Below, piece by piece: positions 12,245-23,511 of a stretch of 64,000 bases of DNA. The stretch spans positions 46,437,715 through 46,501,714 of the forward strand of contig CM038467.1 in the NCBI GenBank assembly GCA_021464415.1. The letters are read 5' to 3'. Under the pieces are notes generated by a model, which was not told the origin of the DNA, did not search any database, and saw only the letters and a list, made by a program, of their open reading frames with translations. Both the position numbers and the translations under genes were made by a program. This stretch comes from Lonicera japonica (Eukaryota > Streptophyta > Magnoliopsida > Dipsacales > Caprifoliaceae). Every line of letters begins with the position of its first letter. Position 1 is the first letter of the stretch.

Positions 12245-12375
12245 AAAAATGCAATTTTTCTAACGGGGCGCTGCCTCGCACCCCGCGACCTGACCGGGCA
12301 GGTCGATCCCCGTCCTAGTAAGCGAAGTGGCAACAAAGGTTGTCGTATATTCCTAACGCGCTCAAAAAACAGGAT
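12245..12375 (+). repeat. GC-rich block B (copy 1)
   Basis: About 130 bp ('tttttctaacggggcgctgc ... ctagtaagcgaagtggc ... cctaacgcgctc') that recurs nearly unchanged at 61205-61330. Relative to LTR polarity the two copies lie in opposite orientations and on opposite sides of the promoter. Confidence 0.8.
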
Positions 12376-12473
12376 TTTTCTAATAGTCTCTTGTATGCAT
12401 GATGACTCAAGACTTGATGCGAAATGCTTGTTAGGTTCACACGAGAGTCGCGGATTGGGGTGTTCACACTCAC

Positions 12474-15070
12474 AAAATTTAGAACTAAAAATTCTTAGGA
12501 GGTTGTTTCAAAATACGAGTGGCAATTACACTAACGAATGCATTCCTTTCCCCAATTGGTTTTTCTTAGCTTAGACGAATTCCTGAACCAAGATTGAAAT
12601 TTCAATGGACATCGCGTCAACTTCAGACTAACAGGATAGGCTCACTGAGAGCATTTGAAGTCTTCTCATTTGTAGACACGATATCGTGATCATTTCTCAT
12701 CTTAACCCTGATTACTCCACTAGTAATTTGGGATGCAGGGTATCGTAATACACATACACTTATCGACTGACATGGTCTGAATAATGTATATCTGAACTGT
12801 AAGGATTTCCTAGCAATGCCTCTGTCATGCCTAGCTGTCATGCCTAGCATTTTCAATCAAAGAAATTTATAGGATCTTTCCTTATCTCTCCCTTAATAGG
12901 CAATGGTCCTACATCTCTAGGAAATCCCTTAGGGAAACCACTATACACAGAGCGAAAGTAATAGATTGATTGTACGATAGCATGATGTTAGGAGAGTTCA
13001 TACTCCTCCAAGGGTAAAATTCATGCCTGATAAAATGATTTAGACTATTTTCCTTAGCTAGAACAAGCTTTGACACATGTATATATATGTGTGTGAGACG
13101 AAAAGGAAATAGTGGCAAAAACGAGATTTATTTTCCTTAATTGAGTGTCGACTCCCCTCTTTAAAGGGTCTGTCAGAGATTGGTATCCATAAGGCTTTAA
13201 TATGGAGTATCGCTTCAAATCCCAAACTAGAATCAAAAAGAGAATAATAAGGTATGACGCTCATCATCACCCGAATTCTTGAAATGGAGTAAGAGAAATT
13301 CTCACTAGGACGCTCATCCTAAACTGAAGATACGATTTTCTGCTCTAGACTTCTCCCTTAGCAAAAACTTGCTTTTTAACTAGCATACACATCACTCTAA
13401 TTAGATGTCCACACAGGAGGTTGGAAATGATCTCTCGAAAGTGCTCATTTCACAGATGCTAACTCAATATGGGTCAAGCAATGGTACACCTCATGTGTCA
13501 GAGGTACTGCACCTTTTTAACATAAGAAGTGTTCGAAAACTTAGTTCACTAAGTCACAAGTGATAATTCATCATGCTATTATTGACCAATTTGAGCAAAT
13601 CTCCTCGAGCATAATGAATGTAATCATTTTCAACTTGACTGCGTACCCAAATCTCTACTTAAGAAAGAAACAAGAGAAATGAAATAGAAGAGCATAGAGT
13701 TCTACTGAGGGTTCTATTCCCTTTTGCCATAACATATAACTGTTAAGCAAATACTCTTCCTCACGATTAACCAAGGGAGTTCATTTCTAATCCTTTTACA
13801 AACTGAATTCTCAAGGTTCAGATACAATATACTTAACAAATGCAAAAAACTTAAAATAGGAGTAGTCACTTTAACCTCAAATCAACAATCATCAAGCTTT
13901 CGCTGCGTTACTCTGATAGGTCCCCCTAACGAAGATGGAATAGAATTGTACTTCAGACGAATTCGTTGTGGGTTCCTTATCGCAAAGGAAGGATGAGTCA
14001 GTAGCTAGTAAAAATGAGATGTCTTGTAGATTTTATAAAAGGTCCTCTCCTAACACTTTAGGGAATGAGGCATAACACATATTTGCTGGAGACAAGGTTC
14101 ATTAAACGGGTTCTCATTCCCAATTGAACTTACTGGGCTAACAAAATAAGAATCCGATTTCAAAATAAGCATATTCAATGCTTCTCCCTAGGCATGAACA
14201 CTTATAACCGACCATTCTCAAAACAAAATATATATATAAAGTAAGTCTCGTCATGGTCATATGCCTCTTACTCCAAGGAATAGCACAACTCAGGCACACA
14301 TGAGGTATCGACATTAATAAGAAAGTCCACTCATACATCTACATCAGATCTCACCTCATGGGAAGGGGTATATACATATACATGATCATACTTGGTCATT
14401 CTCATCTATCCCACGGCAAATTAGTCATCCTACAAAGGAGGTCTCTCAGGCAAGATGATTTCTAGAATAACATAAAGGTTTTCTCGTACCAGAGTAGTCA
14501 ATTTAAAAATAATCCACGTATTCTCTCTCTCGTAACTAGACTTATAAGTTCGAATGCTGCCGTACAGATACAAAGAAAGATCATCCACGTACTAGGTTCA
14601 CCCCTCAAGAAAATCGAAGAAAAAGCATTGGAGTAAACATGAGGAATGAGACTTTAGCAGCCACTCTCCTATGAGTATGCCACGTTCTAAGCTCGGTCAG
14701 CAATAGTGGACTAGTGATTTATAAAATAGTCATCCATTGGCCGGCGGATGAGTATAACATAATCCAACAGCCGCCTTTTGCTCACTTAGTGGCAAAACTA
14801 ATCCCGAACACAAATCGTATATGTGAAACAAGCAATATAGGAGCCAATGACTGAAATAATTTACGAAAGTGGTCAAAAGAATTAAGCTAGAACTTTGTGG
14901 ATGGATGTAGCCAAGACAAGACACATCTCCTCTCATAATTCTCCCATTTTTCAAATGTCATAACGGTAGAATCCTATTGCACGAGAGCGTACGATCTTCC
15001 GAGGAATACTATAACCGCTCACACTCCTAATCTCAGATCTACCCATGAATCCCCCAAGAAAAACGTCAAA
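12474..15070 (-). other. Decayed interior of gypsy B (5' part)
   Basis: About 2.6 kb between the solo LTR and the primer-binding site. Minus-strand open frames (for example 14730-14954 and 14138-14338) have no recognisable domain. By position it should hold gag and the start of pol, but I cannot identify either. Confidence 0.4.
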
Positions 15071-15073
15071 CCT

Positions 15074-15091
15074 ATATCTCTAATACCAACT
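15074..15091 (-). other. Primer-binding-like site of gypsy B
   Basis: On the minus strand, directly after the right LTR, 'agttggtattagagatat' resembles the tRNA-iMet binding site TGGTATCAGAGC. This fixes the right LTR as the 5' LTR. Confidence 0.65.
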
Positions 15092-17514
15092 TGTGATGCC
15101 CCGAAATCTCGTTGAAAGGATTTTCACCTTCGGGACCCGGTTAATCACGGTGTCGTACGCGACGACGGGTGATAAGGTGTAAATTTTAACTTTAATAAAA
15201 AAGTGAATTATTAATAAAGCCATATATTCTGAAATTTTTTGGCATGTGGAGTAAATATACTTTTAATAAAACCATTTCCTGTCAAACCAACACAAGCTTA
15301 ACTAAAATAATATCTCCATATCTATCAATTCCTTGTCAAACAAAAAGTAACATTCCGGTACAAAGTAATCCCTCTAACGAGGTTCCAATCTCATAAAAAT
15401 ACTTTACATATATGGCTAAAGAGTTTAACACAATGTAATATAAATGCTTAAACAAAGAAGACACAAGTCGTTTCCCAAATGACTTTCGTAATCCAATCTC
15501 CAAAGCTATCTAAACTGTGAGCGCACTGTCCCCGAGGAACAACTGCAAAACCTGGTTTGGAAAATGGGAGTGAGCCAAACGGGCTCAGTGGGAACTATAA
15601 GAGTTTGTATAAGAAAGTAGGTTGGAAGCCATGCAATGCAATATAATGAAAGTAAATTTAGTTTAGATGCTGCTTCTCTGTAATAAATCACCCCAGGGTA
15701 AAATACATTTCTTTTTGTATATACAAATGTAAGTACATATATATATAATACATTTCTGAAACAGCCAATGCACGAAAAACCTTTCATGAAATGTATATAT
15801 AATGTCCCTAACCCAAAGTATAAGAAAGGCAATATATGTATATATACATCATCATACTATATATTCCACAACACCGCGACTAGATCTATCACATCAATCA
15901 TATATATGTCTCATCAAGGATTTTAGATCTACTGTGCACAGAGATTGCCGGTAACTCGGTTTCTTCTGCCCCCAAGGCAGGGACCACTTACCAGGTCTAC
16001 CTAGATGGAAATTGCCCCCAAGGCAATATAATAGTCTCACGTAGCCACCAAGGCTATACACTACGGGTATCACCAATATCTATCTAGTACGAACGGTGTG
16101 GCCATCCGATAATAATACAAATAAACTCCAAAAGATATTAAACTCATTAAATCAAGGAAATCAGAAGAATATATAATATAACACATGTAGATACATGTAT
16201 TCCCTATGTATCTGTATAATCCATATACATATATATATATATATATCCATTCCAGATATGTGTACATATACATATTGTAAAACATATAGTGGTATTGTTG
16301 TTGTACTTGAACTAGGCTTGCCAAGTCCGTCAATTAATGGCTCAGTTAAAAGATCATTAATTTAGGAGGCACTATAAGATTTCTGTCAATGTGGCACCAA
16401 GCCAAGAATAATCTTCTTTTCATAGTATGAAAGTTCTATATAGACCTCCCCTTGAGACCATAACACTTTGTTTATACATAAAGGGTTTATAATCATGCCC
16501 AGCACAGTTACGGACTGGCCAAATAAGTAATAAAATACATAAATTACAAACTAGTTGTTGAAATACAACAATAATATCACAAATAAGACTAATCAAGACC
16601 AAAGTATACTTTTAAAACCATGTATTGCGTCGTAAATAGGCGTATCATAGCATATAGTTCATAACCATATCCGTATATAGGGGCTTTATGCAAACTTTAG
16701 GAAATTAAGGTAAGAGTTAGGGTTTCTAGTATAATCCACCATTTATATATACATTAAATCCAAATCAATCAAATAAACAGAGAAAATTAACCCGAACCCC
16801 ATGAATTTGCAATTTGGGTAGAAATACCCTAGGTTTGGTTTAATTAGGAACAAATATGTTATAATTACTTAAAAATAAGCTTTAATACTATTTCTCCCAC
16901 CTATTAAAGGTTAATCCCTCGAAGAATTGTGGAAGAATCGAGTCAAAAAGGCGTAGACGCAAAAAATTCCTAAAGTTGCTTTAAAACCCTGGCTATGGTG
17001 GATGGAGTTGGAGAAGAAGATGAAAATGATGATAAAGATGATGTTAGTTTGGTGTGGAATAATAAGCATAGAGTGATCTCTCAATATCCCCTCAACTCAC
17101 TCCTTACTTCTCTCTCTAAAACTCTCCATTGGTGGGGTTAAAAATGAAGAAAAAAGGAGCTGGAATTAGGTCTCGGCTAAAACATAGAAGTTATAGAGAG
17201 CTATGAAAACTAGGCATAGGCGAATATGGAGACCATTTTTGATAACATATGAAGAAGTTACGGGGTTCCAAAGTTGGTCCGAAACAAACAAATCGCGTAA
17301 GACCAAACTTGTGATTTTCGAGCCGACTTTCATCCGAGCAACCCACAATGACTTATGGTCATAATAACACACTTAAACACCTTAATATGTCTTGTTGGAA
17401 GTCTCTGAACCACGTCAACCTTTACATAACCCAATTTGGCTATCCGAAGCCAAATTATATCTTATACGCGACTTAGACTGTGATTTGCGAGAGACAATTA
17501 AACGGGATGTTACA
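15092..17514 (-). repeat. Right (5') LTR of gypsy B
   Basis: 2423 bp, TGTGATGCCCCG...GGGATGTTACA on the plus strand, homologous to 5861-10077. Between 'gaaaaaaggag' and 'ctggaattagg' (about 17158) it lacks some 167 bp that the left LTR has, including the TATA-like and palindrome segment. Confidence 0.85.
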
Positions 17515-18351
17515 GATATACTTGGCCCTTTCCCAAGGGCACTTAGGTCTAGAAGATTCTTATTGGTAGCGACAAATTACTTCGCCAAATGGGTGGAAGA
17601 TGAACATCTTATCAACATCACCGACTCCAATGTGAAGGCTTTCATGTAGAAAAATATCATCACCAATTTTAGCATTCCAAAAATTATGGTTGCGGATAAG
17701 AGGACCCAATTCAAAAGTAAGAAGTTCTACAGTTTCTGTGAAAAATTGGGCATTTGGCAAAGCTTCTCCAGTGTTGCTTAGCCTCAAACAAATGGCTAGG
17801 TCGAATCGTTGAACAAGGTCATACTTGAAGGGTTAAAGAAAATGTTAGATGATGCGAATGGAAATTAGGTGAAGGAGTTTCCTTCAGTACTTTGGGCTTT
17901 TAGAACAACGCCGAGGCAGTCTACAGGGAAAACCCCATTCTCTTTGGCTTATAGTACGGAGACCGAGATTCCATTGAAGGTCAGCCTCCACACTCTAAGA
18001 GCTATAATGGTAGAGTTAGGGAAAAAAGATGATCCAATGGAAAAAGCCTTATATTTTTCTGATGAGAGAAAAAAACCTTCCCTTATTCGATTGGCCAGTT
18101 ATCAACAAAATTTGACAAGGCAAAGGGGCAGCAAGATGAGCCCCACAAAATTCAAATCGGAGAACACGTCCTTTGAAAAAAATAAGAGTTCCATGGTTGA
18201 TCCTGCTCATAGAAAATTGGTTGCCAATTGGGAAGGTGCATACGAGGTGATTGGCATGACCAGAACTAGTGTATACTATTTAAAGGATCAAGATGAAAGA
18301 GAGATTCCAAATCCATGGAACGTCAGCAACATGAGAACATATTGTCATTAG
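17515..18351 (+). pseudogene. Integrase core and C-terminus of gypsy A
   Basis: Continues the frame broken at 5860: DILGPFPRA, then VATNYFAKW where the first catalytic aspartate of the DDE core should be (D changed to N), then VADKRTQF where families have ADNGTQF (G lost), then an in-frame stop before the VES of the PQTNG-VE motif. The open frame 17869-18351 holds the C-terminal part with WEGAYEVIG and a terminal MRTYCH. At least three stops interrupt it. The residues show an inactive integrase. Confidence 0.85.
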
Positions 18352-19149
18352 CTCTTTTGTTTTTTCAAAGAAGGTCACGACAAAAGGCCATTGTCTTTGC
18401 CGACTTATTATTCAAATGCAATGAGAAGTTTACTTGATTCACTATTGTGCAAACCAAAGATCTCTCATGGGGCAGATACCGCAACGGCCAGATTGGCCGA
18501 AACGAAAGTGCTAGAAAGGCAAGGCTGTTTGAGTCGACCACACGGGTTGATACTTTCACCGAAGTATATTGATACCATTCTCTCATAAGGGAGATTACCA
18601 TTAGGTAAGTGGCGTTGCAGGCCTGTTAAGGTTGGTGTAAGTGCCAAGTGCAATAAAAGCACTTCGTAAATTTCGCATGCCTGATGATGTCGTTGCAAAT
18701 GTCCGTGCTTATGGGGTAGATCAAAGGCTAAAACATGCCAACTAAGATGAAGTTGATTTAAATGTCATGAAATTTTTAAAGTGAAAATCAAGATTAATGA
18801 ACACTTAACCAAAACCAAAACTTAGAGTTCCTTGGATTTGGCAAGATTAAAAGGAACATCTTAAAGTTATTACACATAAGTGTAAAAGTTACTGTGATTA
18901 GCAATTTGTTTATAACACAATAATGTCACAAAACATAAATCCAAACACAACAATATGCAAATATATGTCTATTGATTGCCAAAGTTGTGTACAAAATGAA
19001 GGCTTCGAGGCCAACAAAAAATAATAAGAGAAAATGATAAGGAAAAAGAGAGGTTCGGTCTAGATGCCTTAACTCCGCTCGTAAGTTGTTTGTTTCTATG
19101 ACCACATCATTATACAACTTTTTTATGGTATCATATGCCTCTTCTTGAT
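18352..19149 (+). other. Non-coding tail of gypsy A before the right LTR
   Basis: No sense-strand domain. A minus-strand open frame (18926-19387, 153 codons) starts inside the LTR and contains a helical segment NQEEAYDTIKKLYNDV and a hydrophobic stretch FLLLFFVGLEAFILY. Antisense extra ORFs at this position have been described in Tat-like elements, but I cannot show that this one is real. Confidence 0.35.
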
Positions 19150-19817
19150 TGCTCAGAGGCCCATACTTTGGGCCAGGCCTAAACGAAGAGGAATAGCTAG
19201 AAGATATGCCGATATGTGGGCAACCGAGCACGCTCAGACGATCAATCGAGGCTGAGACCCATTGGGAAACGTGCACATGCCATAATACATGTGGAATGCA
19301 TAAGTAATGTGTGGAGAGGATCATGCCAAATTGCACAGATCTATATAGGATTGTACAGATCTCCACTGCTCCACTACCAACGTACAAATTCAGAAGTTGT
19401 CAGTAGTGGATAAGGGAATGAAGGCTGGAATATTATCCAAGTCTTACCCTCTTTAGTCATTTTACTATCAACCCTAATGAGTAGATATAACCCTAATTCT
19501 ATACGTATAAATAGAATAGGGAGGGCTCAAGAAAAAGGGTTGGTTACTGAGTATTTTAGCGATTCCATAATTGCTAGTCTACTTAATCTATTTAGAGAGA
19601 GAAAGCTTGTAACACTATTGATATTTCCTTAAGAGCTCAATACAATAACCACACGCAAAAAAAAGGAGGACGTAGTACTGGACTAACATAAATGCTATCG
19701 GGGGAACCTACCGTACCCAAAAAATTCATTTGTCTTGACTCACCTTCTTTTTCACACATACAAACTCATTTCTCAAATCATCTCAGTGGGTTGGGCCTAA
19801 GATTTAAACCACATACA
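19150..19817 (+). repeat. Right (3') LTR of gypsy A
   Basis: About 668 bp, a direct copy of 3226-3894 with scattered substitutions. No clear polypurine tract precedes it. Confidence 0.8.
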
Positions 19818-22023
19818 GTAGTAATGATAGTTGCATAGGTGGGCAATCGGGTTTCCCTACTTTCAAAAAAGCACTTCATGGGTGAGGGATTCGATTGATG
19901 AATTTAATTATATAGATGGCTTTACTATAAAGAGGACGGTTTTTTTTTAAAGTAAAATAATGATCCCCCAATTTTAGAGGTAGACGTGAATTTTATCAAA
20001 AAACTTGGTAGAGATGAACTCAATAATATAATAGATCATCTCAACAAAAAATTTAGAAAAATTTAATTTGAATGTGGGTGTAATGAAAAATCAATATATA
20101 TTTCTATATTCATTTTCTTCCATTAAATTTTAGATAAAATCTCACTAACTTTTAAGTTGAATCTTTTGATAAGATTCGGTGGAACTAATCTTATATATTA
20201 TATAAATCATCCTCGCCGATCTTATTTTTCTAGAGCCGGTCTGATATATATTATATACATATATTTAATTGGTGGATGTAATAAAAATTGTGGAGTTCAT
20301 CATAATTATTTTATTATATTTACCAATCAAATGTGAGAATTACTATAATCCTCTTTAAAGTAAGATCAGTAAATTCTTACTCTATGCATATATATACACT
20401 TTGCGCTAACTTCCATTTTCAGAACGGAACTCTACTATTCAACTCAAATTTTTGACTCTCAATTATTATCATAAAATAATATGTGTAACTTTCTTAAACT
20501 TTTCGATCAGTTGTTGTTTTCAGACACATAAAATAATTTTGTTGGTAGATAATTAAAATATATTCTATAAATTGGTCATTAGTGGTAGGCTTTGATATAT
20601 ATACTATATATATATATATATGCCCAAAGACCATCCTTTTCAAGTTGGACTAGTCTCCAATTAAAAGACTTTTCTCATCCAATCAAAACTTCTTCCTTTT
20701 AAGGATTTTTAACACTTCTTCGCCTACCCCCACCCCAAGTCTAGAAAGTAGATATGTATTTGCACAGGATTCTTAAGATTTATATAATTTGTAAAAAAAA
20801 AAATGACTATTTCTTATTTATATCAACTAAAATTTTGGCTAACACTGATGAGTTTATCTAGAGTATGGCGGTTAGCACTTCAAAAAAATAGATATTCAAC
20901 TAATCCAATATAATTTTAGAGGCATAATCAATGTTTTTTTTTTATCATTATATACAATTCATTGAAACAAGTTTTATATACAATATCACATGGATCAGTT
21001 CAAAGGTATAATCAATGCTCAAGTATCAATGAAATTTATCATATAAAATTCCGAATTAGTTATTATATTACAATCCTATAAAGTTTGACTAAAATTTCAG
21101 TTTGATTTATGAAATTTTGTTTTGCCAATCTTATCCATAAAGTCTACTCTCATTATTACTTTAGTTCAAAATCTAACAAGCCGTTAATGAGCACAACTTC
21201 TTCCCCTACCCCCGCCCTGCCCCACCCCACCCCAAGTCGATCTACAAGGTAGTTATCTACTTGCAAGTTGCAACGGGGTCTAAAGATTTATATAATTTGT
21301 AAAAATCTAAAAAAAGAAAAAAAGGACTATTCCTTATAAATATCGGCTAAAATTTTGGCTAACACCATTGAGTTTATCTAGAGTATGGCGGTTAGCAGTC
21401 CAAAGAAACATGTATTTTCAATTCAACTAATCCAATATAATTTTAGAGTGTTGGAGTATTTAATTAAAATAAATGCTAATAATGATACATTTTTCTTTCA
21501 TCATTATATACACTTCATTGAAACAAGTTTTCTATACACATATCACATGGACCAGTTCAAAGGCATATAGTCAATGCAGAAGTATCGATGAAATATATCA
21601 TATAAATATCCAAGTTAATTATATTTTACTCCTATATAGTTTGACTAAAATTTCAGTTTGATTTATGATATTTTGTTTTTGCAAATCTTACCCGTAAAGT
21701 TTACTATTATTGTCAATTTAGTGCAAAATCCAGCAAGTTGTTTATTTCTTGGACGAAAAATAACATCCGTTACTTTAATCTTTAAGCCACGCCAGCTACA
21801 TGTGGCATTTTCTAACACGGAAACAAAGACACATTAGATTTTGAAGTAAGATGACAACAGGATCAAACTTTAAGATGCCATAGGTAAAAATGAAACTTCA
21901 TGAATAAAACTGAAAATTTAATCAAACTTCAGGGGATAACATGTAAATAACTCTAAACATGCATATTTATACTGGTTATGCACACTTACGTGTGTTTAAT
22001 TTGTAAGAGAGAGGGGAACAACA
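19818..22023. other. Upstream region of WAK-like 1 with a tandem duplication
   Basis: About 20700-21180 and 21205-21735 are two tandem copies of a roughly 500-bp unit (shared 'ccaatataattttaga', 'atatcacatgga(t/c)cagttc', 'tttgactaaaatttcagttt'). 20560-20810 is homologous to 39395-39600 upstream of WAK-like 2, sharing 'cccaaagaccatccttttca'. About 19950-20200 holds a degraded foldback element. A TATA-like 'tatttata' lies at about 21964, 60 bp before the WAK start codon. Confidence 0.6.
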
Positions 22024-22431
22024 ATGGCTTATCATTTTTCCCTCCTCCAAATCATACTCCTATCATCATCTCTAATAATCAAATCCACAATAGCACAACA
22101 ACAATTCAATGGAACAATTTCCCCAAATTGCTTGGACAGATGCGGTAATGTCATAATTCCGTACCCATTCGGTATAGGAAGTAATTGCGCTTCCAGTTCA
22201 AGCACCATAATAAACTGCGACAACACGTCCATTCCTAACAAACCATTCCTCACCGCGTTCAATCTTGAAGTGTTCGAAATTACTCGGTCCAGTGTTCAAG
22301 TCAACTTACCGTCTGACAGTAATTTGCCGACCGCAAGCAGGGATAGCTTTGTTGCGGCACTCGATTGGACTTTGAGCGGGACCTGCATTGGGGATTTTAA
22401 TTCTAGTATATGCGGTGCGTATGCAAGGTGT
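22024..22431 (+). CDS. WAK-like 1 exon 1, first part
   Basis: Encodes the signal peptide (hydrophobic core LLQIILLSSSLIIKS, predicted end after STIA) and the wall-binding cysteine-rich domain. It runs to TSD copy TGT, where CACTA begins; translation through the insertion ends after eight foreign residues. It is strongly similar to 50141-50627. Confidence 0.9.
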
Positions 22432-22567
22432 CACTACAAGAAAAATGGGCTTTAGCAAGAAATATTTTTTGTCGCTATTGGCATCGTTTACTTGCTAAAT
22501 ATCATTTGCGAGAAAAAAATTTAGTCGGTTTGGTAGTCGCGACAGCCTCCTCGCTAATAGTTTTTCC

Positions 22568-22925
22568 CGAGTACAAATGTTTTTCTCGCTGAAACATGCA
22601 TTGCAAGGAAATTATTTTATCGCAAAAAACGTAATATTTTCTCGGTAAAAGTTTTTTATATAATCAAATAATTCTATTCCGAGAAAATTATTTCTCGCCA
22701 CAATCATATTTTTTGGTCGGAAAAAGATTTTGTGTTTCTAGTATAATAGTTTTTCCCAAGAACAAATAGTTTTCTCGCTAAAACATGTATTGCAAGGAAA
22801 TTATTTTATCGCCAAAAATGTAATATTTTCTCGGTAAAAATCTTGTATATGGTTAAATAATTCTATCCTGAGAAAATTATTTCTCGCTAAAACCATATTT
22901 TTTTGTTGGCAATAGATTTTTGTTC
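22568..22925. repeat. Subterminal tandem duplication in CACTA
   Basis: Two roughly 175-bp tandem copies beginning 'agtttttcccgag/aagaacaaat', each with 'gcaaggaaattattttatcg' and 'taatattttctcggtaaaa'. The 'ctcg(c/g)taaa' motifs are likely transposase-binding subterminal repeats. Confidence 0.75.
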
Positions 22926-23204
22926 TCGTATAACTCTTTTTAAGAGAAAATAATTTGTCGGCAGAAGTAAATAATTTTGTTGATGAAAGTGCCGTAAACT
23001 TTCTTGTAATCCTATTCCGAGAAAGAAATTTGTCGCAAAAAAGTAAATTTACTCCTCGGCAAAACTCTAATTGCTAGCAATCAATTTGTGGCCAAAACTA
23101 AACAATTTTATTTGCAAAATATTTATAACAAAAATTAGCCACTAAACCAATAATCAATCATCAATACAAACTAAAAGCACAAATTGGAAAATATAATTAC
23201 ATAA

Positions 23205-23430
23205 TATTAAATGTCCCGGTTTTTATCTACCGAAAGACATCAAAAAATAATTAGTATCACCTAGTCCCGGATTTCATTTACCCTAGGACATAAAAAAATA
23301 ATTATATGCTTTACCTAAGCACAGATTTTTATCTACACGGTAACATCAAAAGACAATGGTTAACTTTTACCTTGTCCCGGATTTTCATTTCTCCAAGGAC
23401 ATCAAAAAATAATGGTGTCCTATCACCTAA
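23205..23430. repeat. Four-copy 60-bp tandem repeat in CACTA
   Basis: Units of the form 'gtcccggatttt.atct.cc.aaggacatcaaaaaataat' recur four times, next to the TnpA 3' end. No coding role is apparent. Confidence 0.7.
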
Positions 23431-23511
23431 TAATAATAGCATAGTATTTTCAATATCACACTCGTAGCAAAAGTACAAGAGATAAGCTGTATCAAGAGAG
23501 ATCTAATATAA

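Larger units (their letters stand above)
11243..12468 (-). mobile_element. Solo LTR, palindrome family P3
   Basis: 1226 bp with TGTGAGAATCC...GTGTTCACA ends and a perfect duplication CTCAC at 11238-11242 and 12469-12473. A block at about 11320-11510 ('gagtcgccagt', 'gggttcgggaacta', 'gggaaggtgttaggcaccca', 'gccctttcggtctc') also occurs, in reverse, at 61380-61580 in the element 60460-61740, so the two are related. A TATA box on the minus strand (12093-12099), next to the palindrome cluster, gives the sense strand as minus. Ends resemble Tat/Ogre-like LTRs, but lineage is inference. Confidence 0.85.
5861..17514 (-). mobile_element. Ty3/gypsy LTR retrotransposon B, nested in the integrase of gypsy A
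   Basis: Inserted between two perfect GATAT copies (5856-5860, 17515-17519) inside the gypsy A integrase frame, which rejoins exactly across the site. Its LTRs (left 5861 to about 10077, right 15092-17514) read TGTGATGnCCCGAAATC on the plus strand. On the minus strand the primer-binding-like sequence TTGGTATTAGAGATA follows the right LTR (tRNA-iMet type) and the usual 'gaggacaaaatttctt' pre-LTR motif lies by the left LTR. The element therefore runs right to left. I recognise no domain in the roughly 5 kb interior, so it is decayed or non-autonomous. Two LTRs inserted into it later. Confidence 0.85.
3226..19817 (+). mobile_element. Ty3/gypsy LTR retrotransposon A (Tat-like), decayed, carrying nested insertions
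   Basis: Two direct repeats (3226-3894 and 19150-19817) with TGCTCAGAGG...TACA ends bracket gag-pol remnants in sense order: gag (3993), protease (about 4900), RNase H/connection (about 5300), integrase zinc-binding domain (about 5600) and integrase core/C-terminus (17515-18351). A primer-binding-like segment follows the left LTR. The coding frame is cut by a truncated LTR at 4186 and by gypsy B at 5861-17514. Many stops and lost catalytic residues show it is dead. The 5-bp flanks (TAATT left, GTAGT right) do not match, so the target duplication is eroded or the ends are rearranged. The protease motif order and integrase style resemble the Tat lineage. Confidence 0.85.

Noticed and set aside
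12158..12574. 138-codon plus-strand open frame
   Set aside because: It crosses the AACCGTACGGTT palindromes, block B and the LTR end, so it is an LTR artefact.
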